This document shows positions 27,113-37,316 of a DNA stretch of 64,000 bases, in pieces. The stretch lies in NCBI RefSeq assembly GCF_010389155.1, contig NC_057769.1:3100001-3164000 (forward strand). The letters run 5' to 3'. The DNA is from Erigeron canadensis (taxonomy: Eukaryota; Streptophyta; Magnoliopsida; Asterales; Asteraceae). The stretch's first letter is position 1, and each line of letters starts with the position of its first letter. The translations under genes and the position numbers were made by a program. The notes under the pieces are model-generated. The model did not search any database, was not told the DNA's origin, and saw only the letters and a program-made list of their open reading frames with translations.

Positions 27113-27923
27113 ATGAGAAATCAAGTGTATGGAGAACAAAGGCCATTTGACATGAACTCCAACACTTACCATCCGGGAATGAGAAATCATCCAAATCTTC
27201 GGTATGGAAATTCGTCAAATCAACTCAACCAGAATTTTTCAAGGAAATAACCAAACCGGAGGAGTACCATCTTAACCATTCCAAGGCCGAAATTACAACC
27301 AAGGGAATTACCAAGGTAGCCAAAATCAGGGAGGATTCAATAGAGGCTATCCAAGGAACTATCAACAAGGTAATAACCAAGGCGGACCGTCGGGAAGTAA
27401 TGATGTGTCAACCTGGGAAATTATGGAGTACTTGAAAGAGATGGATAGAAAGAATGAAATTCGGGACAAGACGGTTGAAAGTTTGCAAAAGAAAGTAGGT
27501 CAATTGGCAGAGGATGTGTCGGAATTGAGGAAGAATCCGGGAAAGCTACCAAGTGACACGAAGATCAATCCACAACATCAAAGTGGCAGTTCAAAGAATG
27601 TCAAGAATGTGGAGATAAACAATGTAAGTACTCTTCGTAGTGGTAGGATTTATGATAATAAATTTGAACCTCCATCATTACTTGTTGATGGTGTGGTGGA
27701 GGATGTTGATGATGACCAAGATAGTGAGCATGAACCGGAACTTATTCTACCTAAATCAAATAAGAAAGTGTCTTTTAAAGAGGTAGAAAATGATAGGTCT
27801 AACGTTAAATTTTCTGAAAAACAAGGAAAGGATATGGAGGGTAATACCATGCCTTTTCCTTTGGATTTAATTGATCCAAAACTTAGGCCTACACTTAGGA
27901 AAAGAGGTCCCCATGAGGAATAA
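27113..27923 (+). pseudogene. gag remnant lacking capsid and zinc knuckle
   Basis: The first ATG (27113) lies 2 bases after the primer site. Its frame runs only to 27250 and encodes the YHPGMRNHPNLRYG-type stretch that in Athila Gag normally follows the zinc knuckle. The capsid domain (about 250-300 residues in full-length relatives) and the CCHC knuckle are absent. A frameshift near 27245 moves into an asparagine/glutamine/glycine-rich segment, which has a TAA at 27273-27275. The frame then stays open through an EMDRKNEIRDKTVESLQKKV coiled-coil-like part to a TAA at 27921-27923, immediately before the protease. The protein cannot form particles. If the element moved after this loss it needed Gag from a relative. 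Confidence 0.85.
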
Positions 27924-29596
27924 ATGTGGGAAATTTTTAAACAAGTGAAAATCAATATACCTCCTATAGACATTATTAAACAAGTTCCGGCGTATGCTAT
28001 AAATCTTAAGGAGTTGTGTACCCAAAAACGGCATCATAAACTTCCAAAGAAGATTGTTTTGAATGAGGAAGTTAGTGTCGTTGTGATGGGTATACTCCTA
28101 CCTAAACTCCAAGATCCGGGAGCGCCTTTAATTACAATTCAAGTTGGTGATTTTAAAATGAATAAGGCACTTTTGGATATGGGGGAGGGTGTGAGTATCC
28201 TACCGGGTATGTTGTATGACCAATATGACTTTGGACCATTGGGAAAAGTCGACACCACCTTGGTGATGGCTGATATGTCACTAAAACTTCCAAGAGGAAT
28301 TGTCCAAAATGTCATAGTGAAGGTGGAGGACTTTTATTATCCCGTAGACTTTTTGGTTCTTGATTTTGCACCAAGCGGTAATGTGAGGCAACCCAATGTC
28401 ATCATGGGTAGGCCCTTTTTGGCCACCGCTAATGCATTAATTGATTGTAGACGGGGTACGGTTGAAATGACTTTTGGCAACCGTAAGATTAGATTGAATG
28501 TTTTTGCTAGTGTTCCTAACCACGTAGTTAGTGACGAATGCTTTATGGCGGACGTTATTGACGAGTGCATTCCTCATGAAAATGAGGAAGACACACAGGA
28601 GACTTGTGTTTTGGTTGATAGGTTAATCATGGAGCATAGTGAAACGTTGAAGAAGGAAGAGAAAGATTGGGAAATCATGGTCGTTCAAGAAGGTAGACCA
28701 CCATGGACTCATTTGGTAGAAAGTCTACTGGATCATATTGACACCCATCTCAAACCATCAATAGAAAATCCACCACAAGTGGAGTTGAAAGAGATCCCAT
28801 CTCACTTGAAGTATGCATTTTTGGGAGAAAAGGAAACTTTGCCGGTGATTATTGCATCCAATTTGGAAGAAATCAAAGAAAAGGCATTGCTAAAAGTGCT
28901 CAAGGAACATAGGGCAACTATTGGATGGACAATTGCAGATTTGAAAGGTATTAGTCCATCAATTGTGATGCACAAGATAATCACCGATTCTGAAGCAAAC
29001 CTTCACGTGACGCTCAAAGAAGGTTGAATCCTCATATGCGTGAAGTTGTGAAGAAAGATGTACTTAAATGGTTGGATGCTGGAATTATCTACCCGATTTC
29101 GGATAGCACATGGGTAAGTCCAACACAAACGGTACCTAAGAAAGCTGGAATTCAAGTGGTGAAAGGAGATAGTGGTGAGCAAATTGCAACCCGACCCATT
29201 ACCGGGTGGAGGGTGTGCATTGACTACCGGAAATTGAACACTGCTACTTCAAAAGATCATTTCCTATTACCATTCATTGATCAAATCATCGAAAAACTTG
29301 CAGGTCAGAAGTTTTATTTTTTTTTAGATGGTTATTCAGGTTATAATCAGATTGCTATTCATCTCGATGACCAACACAAGACCACATTTACATGCCCATA
29401 TGGGACTTTTGCCTTTAAGCGAATGCCATTCGGGTTATGTAATGCTCCCGCCACCTTCCAAAGGTGCATGATGAGTATCTTTTCCGATATGGTCGGTGAT
29501 TCCCTGGAAATATTCATGGATGATTTTTCAATTTTTGGTCAAACCTTTGATAATTGTCTCAATGAACTAGCCAAGGTTTTAAAAAAGATGTGTTGA
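27924..29596 (+). pseudogene. pol part 1: protease and reverse transcriptase, frameshifted
   Basis: The frame to 29027 encodes an aspartic protease whose catalytic motif reads LLDMGEG where relatives have LLDLGAS or similar. The aspartate remains but the following residues are changed. IMGRPFLATANALIDC follows. A frameshift at about 29008-29020 separates it from the reverse transcriptase, read from about 29010 to 29596. That part has WRVCIDYRKLN, FLDGYSGYNQI, MPFGLCNAPATFQRCM and the active-site FMDD at 29516-29527. A further frameshift follows in an A run at 29581-29588. Catalytic reverse transcriptase motifs are all present, so the damage is in the reading frame rather than in the motifs. 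Confidence 0.88.
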
Positions 29597-29603
29597 GACA
29601 AAT

Positions 29604-30256
29604 TTGGTTTTAAGTTGGGAAAAGAGTCACTTCATGGTTCAAGAGGGGACAGTTTTGGGTCATGTGATTTCAAATAAAGGCATGGAAGTTGACCGAGCCA
29701 AAATTAAAGTCATTTCTACTCTACCCCCTCCAACCAATGTGAAGGTGTCCGTTATTTCCTTGGACACGCTAGGTTTTATAGAAGGTTCATCAAGAGATTT
29801 AGTGTCATTACAAAACCTTTGTGTAATTTGTTACTAAAAGATGTACCTTTTGTTTTTGATGAAGAGTGTTTAAAAGCTTTCGAAACTTTGAAAGAGAAAT
29901 TGGTTGAAGCCCCCATTTTGCAATCACCTAATTGGTCCATGCCTTTTGAAATTATGTGTGATGCAAGTGACTTTGCAATTGGGGCTGTTTTGGGACAACG
30001 GGTAGACAAGAAACCCGTTGTGATCTATTATGCAAGCAAAACTTTATCGGATGCCCAATTGAATTATACAACCACCGAAAAAGAATTGCTTGCGGTTGTT
30101 TATGCACTTGACAAGTTTCGTTCTTATATTTGTGGCAGCAAGGTTATAGTGTACACAGATCATAGCGCGGTTAAGCATTTGATGGAGAAGAAAGATGCTA
30201 AACCAAGGCTAATTCGATGGGTGTTGCTACTACAAGAGTTTGATTTGGAAATCTGA
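29604..30256 (+). pseudogene. pol part 2: RT thumb/connection and RNase H, frameshifted
   Basis: 29604-29745 continues the reverse transcriptase (SHFMVQEGTVLGHVIS). A single-base loss near 29744-29746 shifts the frame, which resumes in a third frame as 29819-30256. That part carries the RNase H acidic positions in CDASD, TTEKE and YTDHSA. It ends at a TGA (30254-30256) where relatives have an arginine codon, consistent with a CGA to TGA change by cytosine deamination. Confidence 0.85.
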
Positions 30257-30277
30257 GATAAGAAAGGAAGTGAGAAC

Positions 30278-31696
30278 GTGGGAGCGGACCACTTGTCAAG
30301 AATTCAAGTCATGGATGGTGAACTAACCAAGGAGATCAATGAAACCTTTCCGGATGAACATCTACTAACCGTTTCTATTGTTCCTTGGTATGCAAATTTT
30401 GTGAATTTCTTGTCTGTAGGTAAGATACCAGAACATTGGCCTAAAAGAAAGAAGCAACAATTCTTGGCACTAGCAAAGCAATACATTTGGGATGAGCCGG
30501 ATTTGTTCAAGGTAGGCCCGGATCAATTGGTGAGAAGATGTGTTCCGGAAGAAGAAATTCAAAAGGTGCTGACGCATGCACATTCATTTGCATGTGGAGG
30601 TCATTTCAGCGGTCAAAAGACAGGTTATAAGGTTCTTATGTGTGGTTTGTTTTGGCCTAGCATTTTTAAAGATGCCGCTGAATTTGTCAAAAAGTGTGTT
30701 AAGTGTCAACAACTAGATAGTATTACTAAGAGGAATGAAATGCCCATGCAACCAATTTTAGTTGTTAATATTTTTGATGTATGGGGCATTGATTTCATGG
30801 GTCCCTTTCCTAATTCCTTTCGTAATTACTACATTTTACTGGCCGTAGATTATGTTTCAAAATGGGTAGAAGCCATTGCCACTAGAACCAATGACCATAC
30901 CGTTGTTTGTAAGTTTGTGCAAAGCAATATTTTCTCAAGATTTGGAATTCCTCGTGTCATCATAAGTGATGGGGGGTCTCATTTCAAAAAATTTCAGTTT
31001 GGCAAACTTCTCAAACGGTATGGCATAAACCACCGAATTGCTACTCCTTACCACCCACAAACGAGTGGTCAAGTTGAGGTTTCCAATAGGCAAATTAAAG
31101 AAATTTTGCAAAAGACGGTTAGGCCCGATAGAAAAGATTGGTCTACCAAACTCAATGATGCTTTATGGGCCTACCATACCGCTTTCAAAACGCCTATTGG
31201 AACCACACCATATCGGTTGGTTTATGGAAAGGGTTGTCATCTTCCAATTGAGCTTGCACATAGAGCATTGTGGCCCGTTAAGGCCGTTAACATGGATTTT
31301 GAAAATGCAGGCAAAGAGAGAAAGTTGCAACTATGTGAATTGGAAGAATTGAGAAATGAGGCATATGAATGCGCATCAACATACAAAGACAAGATGAAAG
31401 CGGTTCATGATGCTAAATTGAAGAAAACGGTGTTCGAAGTTGGCCAAAAGGTGTGGATTTACAATTCAAGGCTCAAATTCTTTCCGGGAAAATTCAAGAG
31501 CAAGTGGATGGGTCCATATGTTATTACAAGAGTTGGAAAGTTTGGTGAAATTGAAATTGAGGATCCAAAGGATGGAGTGAAGCAAATGGTCAACGGGCAC
31601 CGTTTGAAGCCTTATTTGGATGCAAGTGACATTAATGGCTCTACAAAGGAAATGGTGAACTTCATCTCAAGTCCACCATCTTATGATCTTGCATGA
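30278..31696 (+). CDS. pol part 3: integrase domain, open frame
   Basis: About 470 codons remain open after the nonsense codon at 30254. The HHCC zinc region is seen in HAHSFACGGH and CVKCQQ. The DDE core is intact: D in WGIDFMGPF, D in IISDGGSHF and E in SGQVEVSNRQ. The C-terminal part ends with NGHRLKPYLD, and no chromodomain follows, as expected for the Athila/Tat branch. It has no ATG of its own at a sensible position and belongs to the broken polyprotein, so as it stands it would be made only by readthrough. It directs cDNA insertion in functional relatives. Confidence 0.88.
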   Translation: MGADHLSRIQVMDGELTKEINETFPDEHLLTVSIVPWYANFVNFLSVGKIPEHWPKRKKQQFLALAKQYIWDEPDLFKVGPDQLVRRCVPEEEIQKVLTHAHSFACGGHFSGQKTGYKVLMCGLFWPSIFKDAAEFVKKCVKCQQLDSITKRNEMPMQPILVVNIFDVWGIDFMGPFPNSFRNYYILLAVDYVSKWVEAIATRTNDHTVVCKFVQSNIFSRFGIPRVIISDGGSHFKKFQFGKLLKRYGINHRIATPYHPQTSGQVEVSNRQIKEILQKTVRPDRKDWSTKLNDALWAYHTAFKTPIGTTPYRLVYGKGCHLPIELAHRALWPVKAVNMDFENAGKERKLQLCELEELRNEAYECASTYKDKMKAVHDAKLKKTVFEVGQKVWIYNSRLKFFPGKFKSKWMGPYVITRVGKFGEIEIEDPKDGVKQMVNGHRLKPYLDASDINGSTKEMVNFISSPPSYDLA

Positions 31697-32092
31697 ATCA
31701 AATTGAGGTAATGTCGGGCTGAGGACAATAAACTTAGCGCTAAACGGGAGGCAACCCGTTGTTTGTTTGTTTTCTAGCTTCATTTTCGGTAAGTTAGCTT
31801 GTTTGCATTTTTGTTTATTTGTTTGAGTGTTTTGTAGCATAATCACACATGAAACTTAATTCCCAGCACTTATGTTTGAGAATTAAGTTGGGGAAGGTCG
31901 GTTTGGGTGAAAAAGGAAACGTTTTTGCAAGTTGTTGAGTTGAGTAACTTATCTCTAATTTCGGGCATACATTGAGGACAATGTGCCTTTAAGTTGGGGA
32001 AGGGAGTCTATTTTTATAAACAATTGCAATCAATTTTAAATCAATGTTAAACATGATTTGTGGCTGTAGTTAAAAAAAAAAATTTCATAAGG

Positions 32093-32367
32093 GGCGTAGC
32101 TTACGGCTCCTGGGGGCGTAAGTTACGCCAATTGAAAACGAGGAAACTTGAGTTTGAACTAGCGTAAGTTACGGCCACTTAGGCGTAACTTACGGTTATT
32201 GGGAAGTGCTTTTTTTGGTTTACGCCAAAAATCCTCTGTTTACGCCTCCGAAGATGCCAAAAAGCATAATTCCAGTTAGGCGTAAGTTACGGCCCAAGTC
32301 GGCGTAAGTTACGCCCATTGAAACTGGGTCGGCGTAAGTTACGGTCAAAGTAAGCGTAGGTTACGGC
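32093..32367. repeat. array of GGCGTAAGTTACGCC palindromes
   Basis: Eight full or near-full 15-mers start at about 32093, 32115, 32161, 32182, 32279, 32301, 32331 and 32353, with half sites TTTACGCC near 32219 and 32239. The consensus is a perfect palindrome apart from its central base. Two exact copies of its complement form are in each LTR. The copies vary between GCC and GGC at the 3' end and are spaced irregularly at 20-100 bp. Confidence 0.85.
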
Positions 32368-32437
32368 ACCTCCTGACTGCGAATTTTTTTATTTTTTAAA
32401 AAAAATCTAAAAATCTAAAATTTTTAATTATAGCCAC

Positions 32438-32446
32438 TTATATAGA
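32438..32446 (+). promoter_or_regulatory. TATA-like box before the post-pol ORF
   Basis: TTATATAGA, about 70 bp downstream of the palindrome array and about 300 bp before the start codon at 32751. It could serve an internal promoter. A spliced full-length RNA would be the alternative route to express this ORF. Confidence 0.35.
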
Positions 32447-32750
32447 TATTGAACCCCATATCTCTCTGCATTATATCTTCTTCTTCTCCAATAAATCTAA
32501 AAATTCTTCATAAAGCCCTAATCTTAACTCATCCATATCTCCTTCAATTCTCCATCAATTCTAACAATTCTTTAGGCTAAATTGCATAACTTTTTGAGGG
32601 CTACAAAACCCCTATCTTTGTTTGTTTAAATTCAGCTATTTTTCAAGATTCGTGTGAGTTTAATTTCGAATTTTTTTGAAATTTTTTCTTAATTTTGATT
32701 TAATTCACTAACCATTGCTAAAGTTTGTTACTTTGTGTTAGTTTGTTGAC

Positions 32751-34085
32751 ATGGATGCTCTAAAGAAGGCAGGAAAGATGGTCAAGAACTTGAGCAAGAA
32801 AAGTGACACTTCTTCAAGTCAACAAAAGAAGAAGAGAAGGCAAGTAGTTGTTCAAGAATCATCATCGTCATCATCAGAAGAAGAAAACTCACAGCAGAGA
32901 AGTGATGAAATGGAAGTTGAAGTAGATAAACCGGAATGGAGACAAGGTATCCCCTTATTTACTTTACCTCTTGAATGGCAACCAATTTTGTTTAAAGAAA
33001 AAATGGGGGAGGCTAGACATCTTGAGGATCAATTGTTGGGGGAAATATTACTTGATTTGTCGGAATTTAGGGGGTTTGGGATGATTGAAGCTTTTGAGCA
33101 AATGGGATGGAAACAAGCCTTAGTTTGGACTAATAATGATAATTCTGAGGTTTACTCAAATGGTATCATGGAATGGTTGAGTACCTTAGAATTAACTCCT
33201 GGTAGTAACCCTCCTGTGTCTTCTAAGTTAGTAGGCACGGTTAATGGAAATAAGGTAACAATGTCTTTTGCTACCTTAGACAAAATAGCCAAATTTGACA
33301 CGGGTGCTACATCGGGGAGGGCTTGTGATTATGTGGATGAGAAATATTTGGCGGGGGCAGAAACACCACCTAATTGGATTGATATGCTTTCTGAGATTTT
33401 TGATGTTAGAAGAGACAATCTGAGCACAACATTTAGGTTGGAGCGTTCTTTGTTGAAACCACTGCCCTGGTTGATAATGTCAATGTTACTTTGGAATGTT
33501 TGCGCCATAACCAGTGATAAAAGCATGGTTAGGCATCAAGATGTTATTGTTTTATATGCCTTGGTAACGGGAAACCTAGCCTTATCACTTAGACAAATTA
33601 TGATGTTTAATATTTGGGAGGCAAGGAACAAGAGGAACAAGCTAGTCATCCCTCACCCTAAACTTATCTCCCGCCTACTTCAAATCAACAAGGTAGTCCC
33701 AAAGGATACCAATTTACAGTTTTTGGATGGTACTCCTTATACCAGGAAGAGGTTGTTGAAAGGGAATGAATGGGAGTTTCAGGATCATCCGCAGTTTAAA
33801 CTCCTTAAAGATTTGAAAGTTGGTGGTTATTTGATAGCCCCTAAGCAGGGGGTTACTCGGGAAGAAGCAATAGCACTTGTGGAATCAATGGGTGCTAGTC
33901 AGAGGGGTGAGTCAAGTAGGCCTAGAGAAGGTGATGAAGGAAGAAGAGATGGTTTGCTGGGAGCTGGGATAGGAGGTACGGGGCCGAGTTTTGGTTATGA
34001 TAGGCCTCAGGAGTATGATCAGTGGACCTCCTATGAGAGGAGTATGTGGGATATAACTGCCCAGAGTACAGAGGAGGAGTTATGA
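32751..34085 (+). CDS. Athila post-pol ORF (envelope-position protein), 444 aa
   Basis: The ATG at 32751 opens a 444-codon frame downstream of integrase, the position called the env-like ORF in Athila elements. The N-terminus is lysine-rich (residues 1-30), followed by a serine/glutamate-rich acidic stretch (33-60). The main folded part is about 65-370. Residues 237-252 form a hydrophobic stretch, but there is no N-terminal signal peptide and no clear transmembrane pair. The part around residues 235-300 resembles the plant transposon-protein domains found in Athila ORF products rather than a real envelope glycoprotein. The frame ends at TGA 34083-34085, and a compatible frame follows with a one-base offset at 34093-34407. 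A one-base change in the GAGGAGGAG run near 34070 probably split a longer ORF. The function is unknown for the family. Confidence 0.75.
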   Translation: MDALKKAGKMVKNLSKKSDTSSSQQKKKRRQVVVQESSSSSSEEENSQQRSDEMEVEVDKPEWRQGIPLFTLPLEWQPILFKEKMGEARHLEDQLLGEILLDLSEFRGFGMIEAFEQMGWKQALVWTNNDNSEVYSNGIMEWLSTLELTPGSNPPVSSKLVGTVNGNKVTMSFATLDKIAKFDTGATSGRACDYVDEKYLAGAETPPNWIDMLSEIFDVRRDNLSTTFRLERSLLKPLPWLIMSMLLWNVCAITSDKSMVRHQDVIVLYALVTGNLALSLRQIMMFNIWEARNKRNKLVIPHPKLISRLLQINKVVPKDTNLQFLDGTPYTRKRLLKGNEWEFQDHPQFKLLKDLKVGGYLIAPKQGVTREEAIALVESMGASQRGESSRPREGDEGRRDGLLGAGIGGTGPSFGYDRPQEYDQWTSYERSMWDITAQSTEEEL

Positions 34086-34092
34086 GCTAGCT

Positions 34093-34407
34093 ATGGCGTA
34101 TGCTCATGAAAAGACTAGGAGACAGCAGTTCGAGTATTTTGAGCAGGTGCGCCATCATCAGGACCACATTGCAGGTCTTGACTATGTAGAAACTCCTCCA
34201 CCATATGATTACACACAGCCGTTTAATCCTGCATCTCATCCAGCATATCCTCAGAGTTATGATTCTGAATGGTTTCCCCGACATTCTTGTGTCGGTCAGG
34301 TTGAGGATACTTCGGGTGCACCACCAGCAGCTTCAGATCCATTTGAAGCCCAATCTCTCTATCGGGGCTTGATGGAATCGATTTTTGGATCGCAAGGTCC
34401 ACGATAG
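34093..34407 (+). pseudogene. detached C-terminal part of the post-pol ORF
   Basis: The 104-codon frame is rich in proline, tyrosine, serine and glutamine (PPPYDYTQPFNP, GAPPAASDPF). It overlaps no stop for about 100 codons and is read one base out of phase with the preceding 444-codon ORF. The simplest view is a frameshifted tail of that protein. Confidence 0.6.
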
Positions 34408-35371
34408 TGATTGGTACCTTCCATTCATTTTTATTTTTGTTATTCTTGTGTGATTATGTGACTATTTGTGTGTTTTTGTGTTTTTGCATTTTCAATTCAT
34501 AAGTAGATTTTAAATTCTTGTTAATTTCATTTTATGTAGTTAGTTAGACGTTAATTTACTTTCTTGTATTATGGAATTGAATCAAAGAGACAAAATGTTC
34601 GAGTTATATTAGTTATACATAATTGTAAAATGAGATTTTCTTGTGATTGGATGAGTACATGTAAGTGGGGCCAGGTAGTGTAGGCTAGATTGCATGACAT
34701 GATTGACTTATAAGCTGCTTGATAGAGTTGCTAGCAAGTAAAAACATAGAAATATGCAAATAAGGGTAATATGCCAATTGTAAGTCATAATGCATATATC
34801 ACACTTATATATCCGTTATATCCTTCAATTTCATGAGAGAAAAAACGCCTCGTCAACGATTGATTTAGATTGTTATCGTAGCATTATTTCTCATGATTAC
34901 TATATTGTGTGAGTCATTATTGTACATTATGTTAGAACTAGTGCACTTACCGTGTTGAGACCTCTAGCTTGAATTATGTGCTTAAAACTATAACCAATCA
35001 TACAAATCACTCCATATTTCACCTTATTTCGTTATGAAATCCATAATTGTTCAATGTTGTGTTGTTTATAATGATGAATCGAAAGAAAGAACAAATCGAA
35101 GTCAAATTGAAAAATCCGGTTGAAAGGTTAAAGAATATGGTCATAAATGAAATTCAACTCACTTATCCATGTAAGTTGATCAAAAGAACCAAAAATTGAA
35201 ATGTTCCTAAATCATTCTAGTAAATCAACCAAATGAGAATCCTTATCGCATTTCATTCCATTATTTCCATTAAACTTGTATGAATACCGAAGTGATAGTT
35301 TGAGTTATGAGGTCTTGGTTCGATTTGTGTACTAGCCTATGACTTTTAGTGTGCAATAATGACTTGAGAGC

Positions 35372-35420
<49 letters not shown>

Positions 35421-35797
35421 AGCACATATTTTGCTAATTCATTCAAAAATATGAACCGAAGGGAGTGCATATTGTGAGAGTGTGATGCATGTATTGTGGC
35501 AAACTTGAGGTTTATTAAGTTTAATTGCACATTTATATATTTTTATTTGCTAGTCGTAAATCTTTTGATAGTTGTAAGTCTCATGAGTTGGTTGTGTTAT
35601 GTGGTTTGGTTTGCATTGCTTAGTTTTGCCCAAGTGTACTTTGAAGGTTGCTTGAAGATCGAGTTTTACAAGTATGTATAGTTGATATAATTCTTATATG
35701 GTGTTTCTTTGGTGATAAGAAGTATTATAGGATTGTAAATTAGCTTTGACACATAATGAATGTCTTTTCGGGACGAAAAGAGTTAAGTTGGGGAATG
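34408..35797 (+). other. 3' untranslated region and polypurine tract of the element
   Basis: Non-coding. It contains a TA microsatellite at 35375-35417 and ends with TTAAGTTGGGGAATG directly before the 3' LTR (tract about 35785-35797), where plus-strand DNA synthesis would begin. Confidence 0.75.
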
Positions 35798-36942
35798 TGA
35801 TAAACGCCTAGAATGCATGATCTTAAGATGTAAAATCGAATTTTTTTGTGAAGCTTAATAGACAATTAGGGGTACCTTTATGTTTGTTAAGTGTTTCAGG
35901 CACTAGATGATGAAATGGAGCTAATTGAATCAAGAAACGAGTCAAGGAACCAAGAAGCAAAAATCTGAAATTTTGAAGAAACAAAGGGCGTAACTTACGC
36001 CAGACTTGGTAGTAGGTTACGCCAGTTGAAAATACAAGGGGCGTAACTTACGCCCAGGGGGGTAGTAGGTTACGCCAGTTGCTGTGTGAAAATTCGAATT
36101 TTTTTGGTTTTAATTATTTCCAGTTTATATTCAATTAAAACACGACTTGGGGAAGTTACCACTCATATTTTCTCATCCCTGGAGCAGTTCCTAACATTCC
36201 CAAGACCCTAATTTCATCATCAAATCACAATTCCATAGAGATTAAAGTCTTAATTGAAGAATCAATGATGATATCAATGATGAAGATTTTAGGCTAAATT
36301 TTCTTTTGATCATTCTCATGTGAACAATTATGTAAGACAATTGTATTCAACTTTTCTTATGTTCATGTTGGATTAGATGTTTAATTTCTCATTAGCTTTT
36401 TAACATCTAATGTTGTTTAGATTGTTTGAATGATTACTAGTTTATAATTTTGAATGAATTCCATCTATCTTTTGATTTCAAATTATTGTTAATCAATTAT
36501 TATTGGAAGAATCTCTTATGAACTTGTAATCTTGTTAATGAATAGATAATTTAGTTGTGTCAATTCACCGGTTTTCATTATCGTGAATCATCACAACCTA
36601 ATTGATTAGTTCTTAGCATTCATTCAATTCAAGCTTATAACGAATCATGTCTATGTGATTTTCAACGAATATAAGTTAGGTTATACTTTTGAAAACATAA
36701 TTTGAAGCATGAGAATAATCCCCTTTATTATCATTGTTTAATTTGTTAATTTCATAATTAGTTTTAGTTTTTAATCAAATCAAATCAACAATCAATCGGT
36801 TTTAAGTTTATGTCTAGATTAATTAATTCTTGTAACTTGTTTAACACTTTCCCATGATTCCCTGTGTAAACGATACTCGACTTACCTTAGCTAATTAGTG
36901 GTATTTAGTTTATATTTTTGATCGGTCCAACGACAATGATCA
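35798..36942 (+). repeat. 3' LTR of the Athila element
   Basis: Same length as the 5' LTR (1145 bp) and aligned to it without gaps, with 27 substitutions counted by hand. Ends ACAATGATCA. The palindromes are at 35987-36001 and 36040-36054. Confidence 0.95.
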
Positions 36943-37270
36943 GGTGTTCAACATAGGCTAGATACTCCTCAAATGTTAGGTTTGTATATTTGTATGTTAG
37001 ACTTTTGTAATCGGTGGCTATAGCTCATACGAGTAATATTCATGTATCAGTAGTTTTTTTGCTTTGGAAATCAATATAAAATTTGCGTTTTGGAATTATC
37101 TTTACTGTTACAATGGTCTGTTGTTGCTACAATTTTTGTGAAGGGTTCCATAACATTTTAACATGCCCATCATCGCTCCATAGTTCATACAACTATTGTT
37201 GTTATTATTATTTTTAAATCACTTTATTATAAATACGTAGAATTTTCAAGAAATTAGTCGGAAGTTGAGA

Positions 37271-37316
<46 letters not shown>

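Larger units (their letters stand above)
31697..32750 (+). other. spacer between pol and the last ORF of the element
   Basis: It contains a 6-bp-stem hairpin AACGGG/CCCGTT (31743-31760) around AGGCAA, a string often seen after pol in Athila elements. Two polypurine-like copies AAGTTGGGGAAGG lie at 31885-31897 and 31991-32003. It also carries the GGCGTAAGTTACGCC array at 32093-32367 and a TATA-like box near 32438. The rest is AT-rich with a pyrimidine-rich leader before 32751. Confidence 0.7.
25945..36942 (+). mobile_element. Athila-group Ty3/gypsy LTR retrotransposon, 10,998 bp
   Basis: The element has two 1145-bp LTRs, a primer site complementary to tRNA-Asp, and a polypurine tract next to the 3' LTR. 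Its order is gag remnant, protease, reverse transcriptase, RNase H, integrase, then an extra long ORF downstream of pol. A tRNA-Asp primer, a pol without a chromodomain and a third ORF after integrase are characteristic of the Athila lineage. Flanks are GGTGG and GGTGT, a 5-bp target duplication with one mismatch. Several frameshifts and stops in gag-pol and loss of the capsid region make it non-autonomous. By eye the LTRs differ at 27 of 1145 positions (21 transitions, 6 transversions, no indels), about 2.4%. Confidence 0.93.

Noticed and set aside
27650..27973. Minus-strand frame inside gag
   Set aside because: A shadow of the plus-strand gag frame.
32751..34085. True viral envelope protein
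   Set aside because: No signal peptide, cleavage site or transmembrane anchor was seen. Only the position after pol suggests the name.
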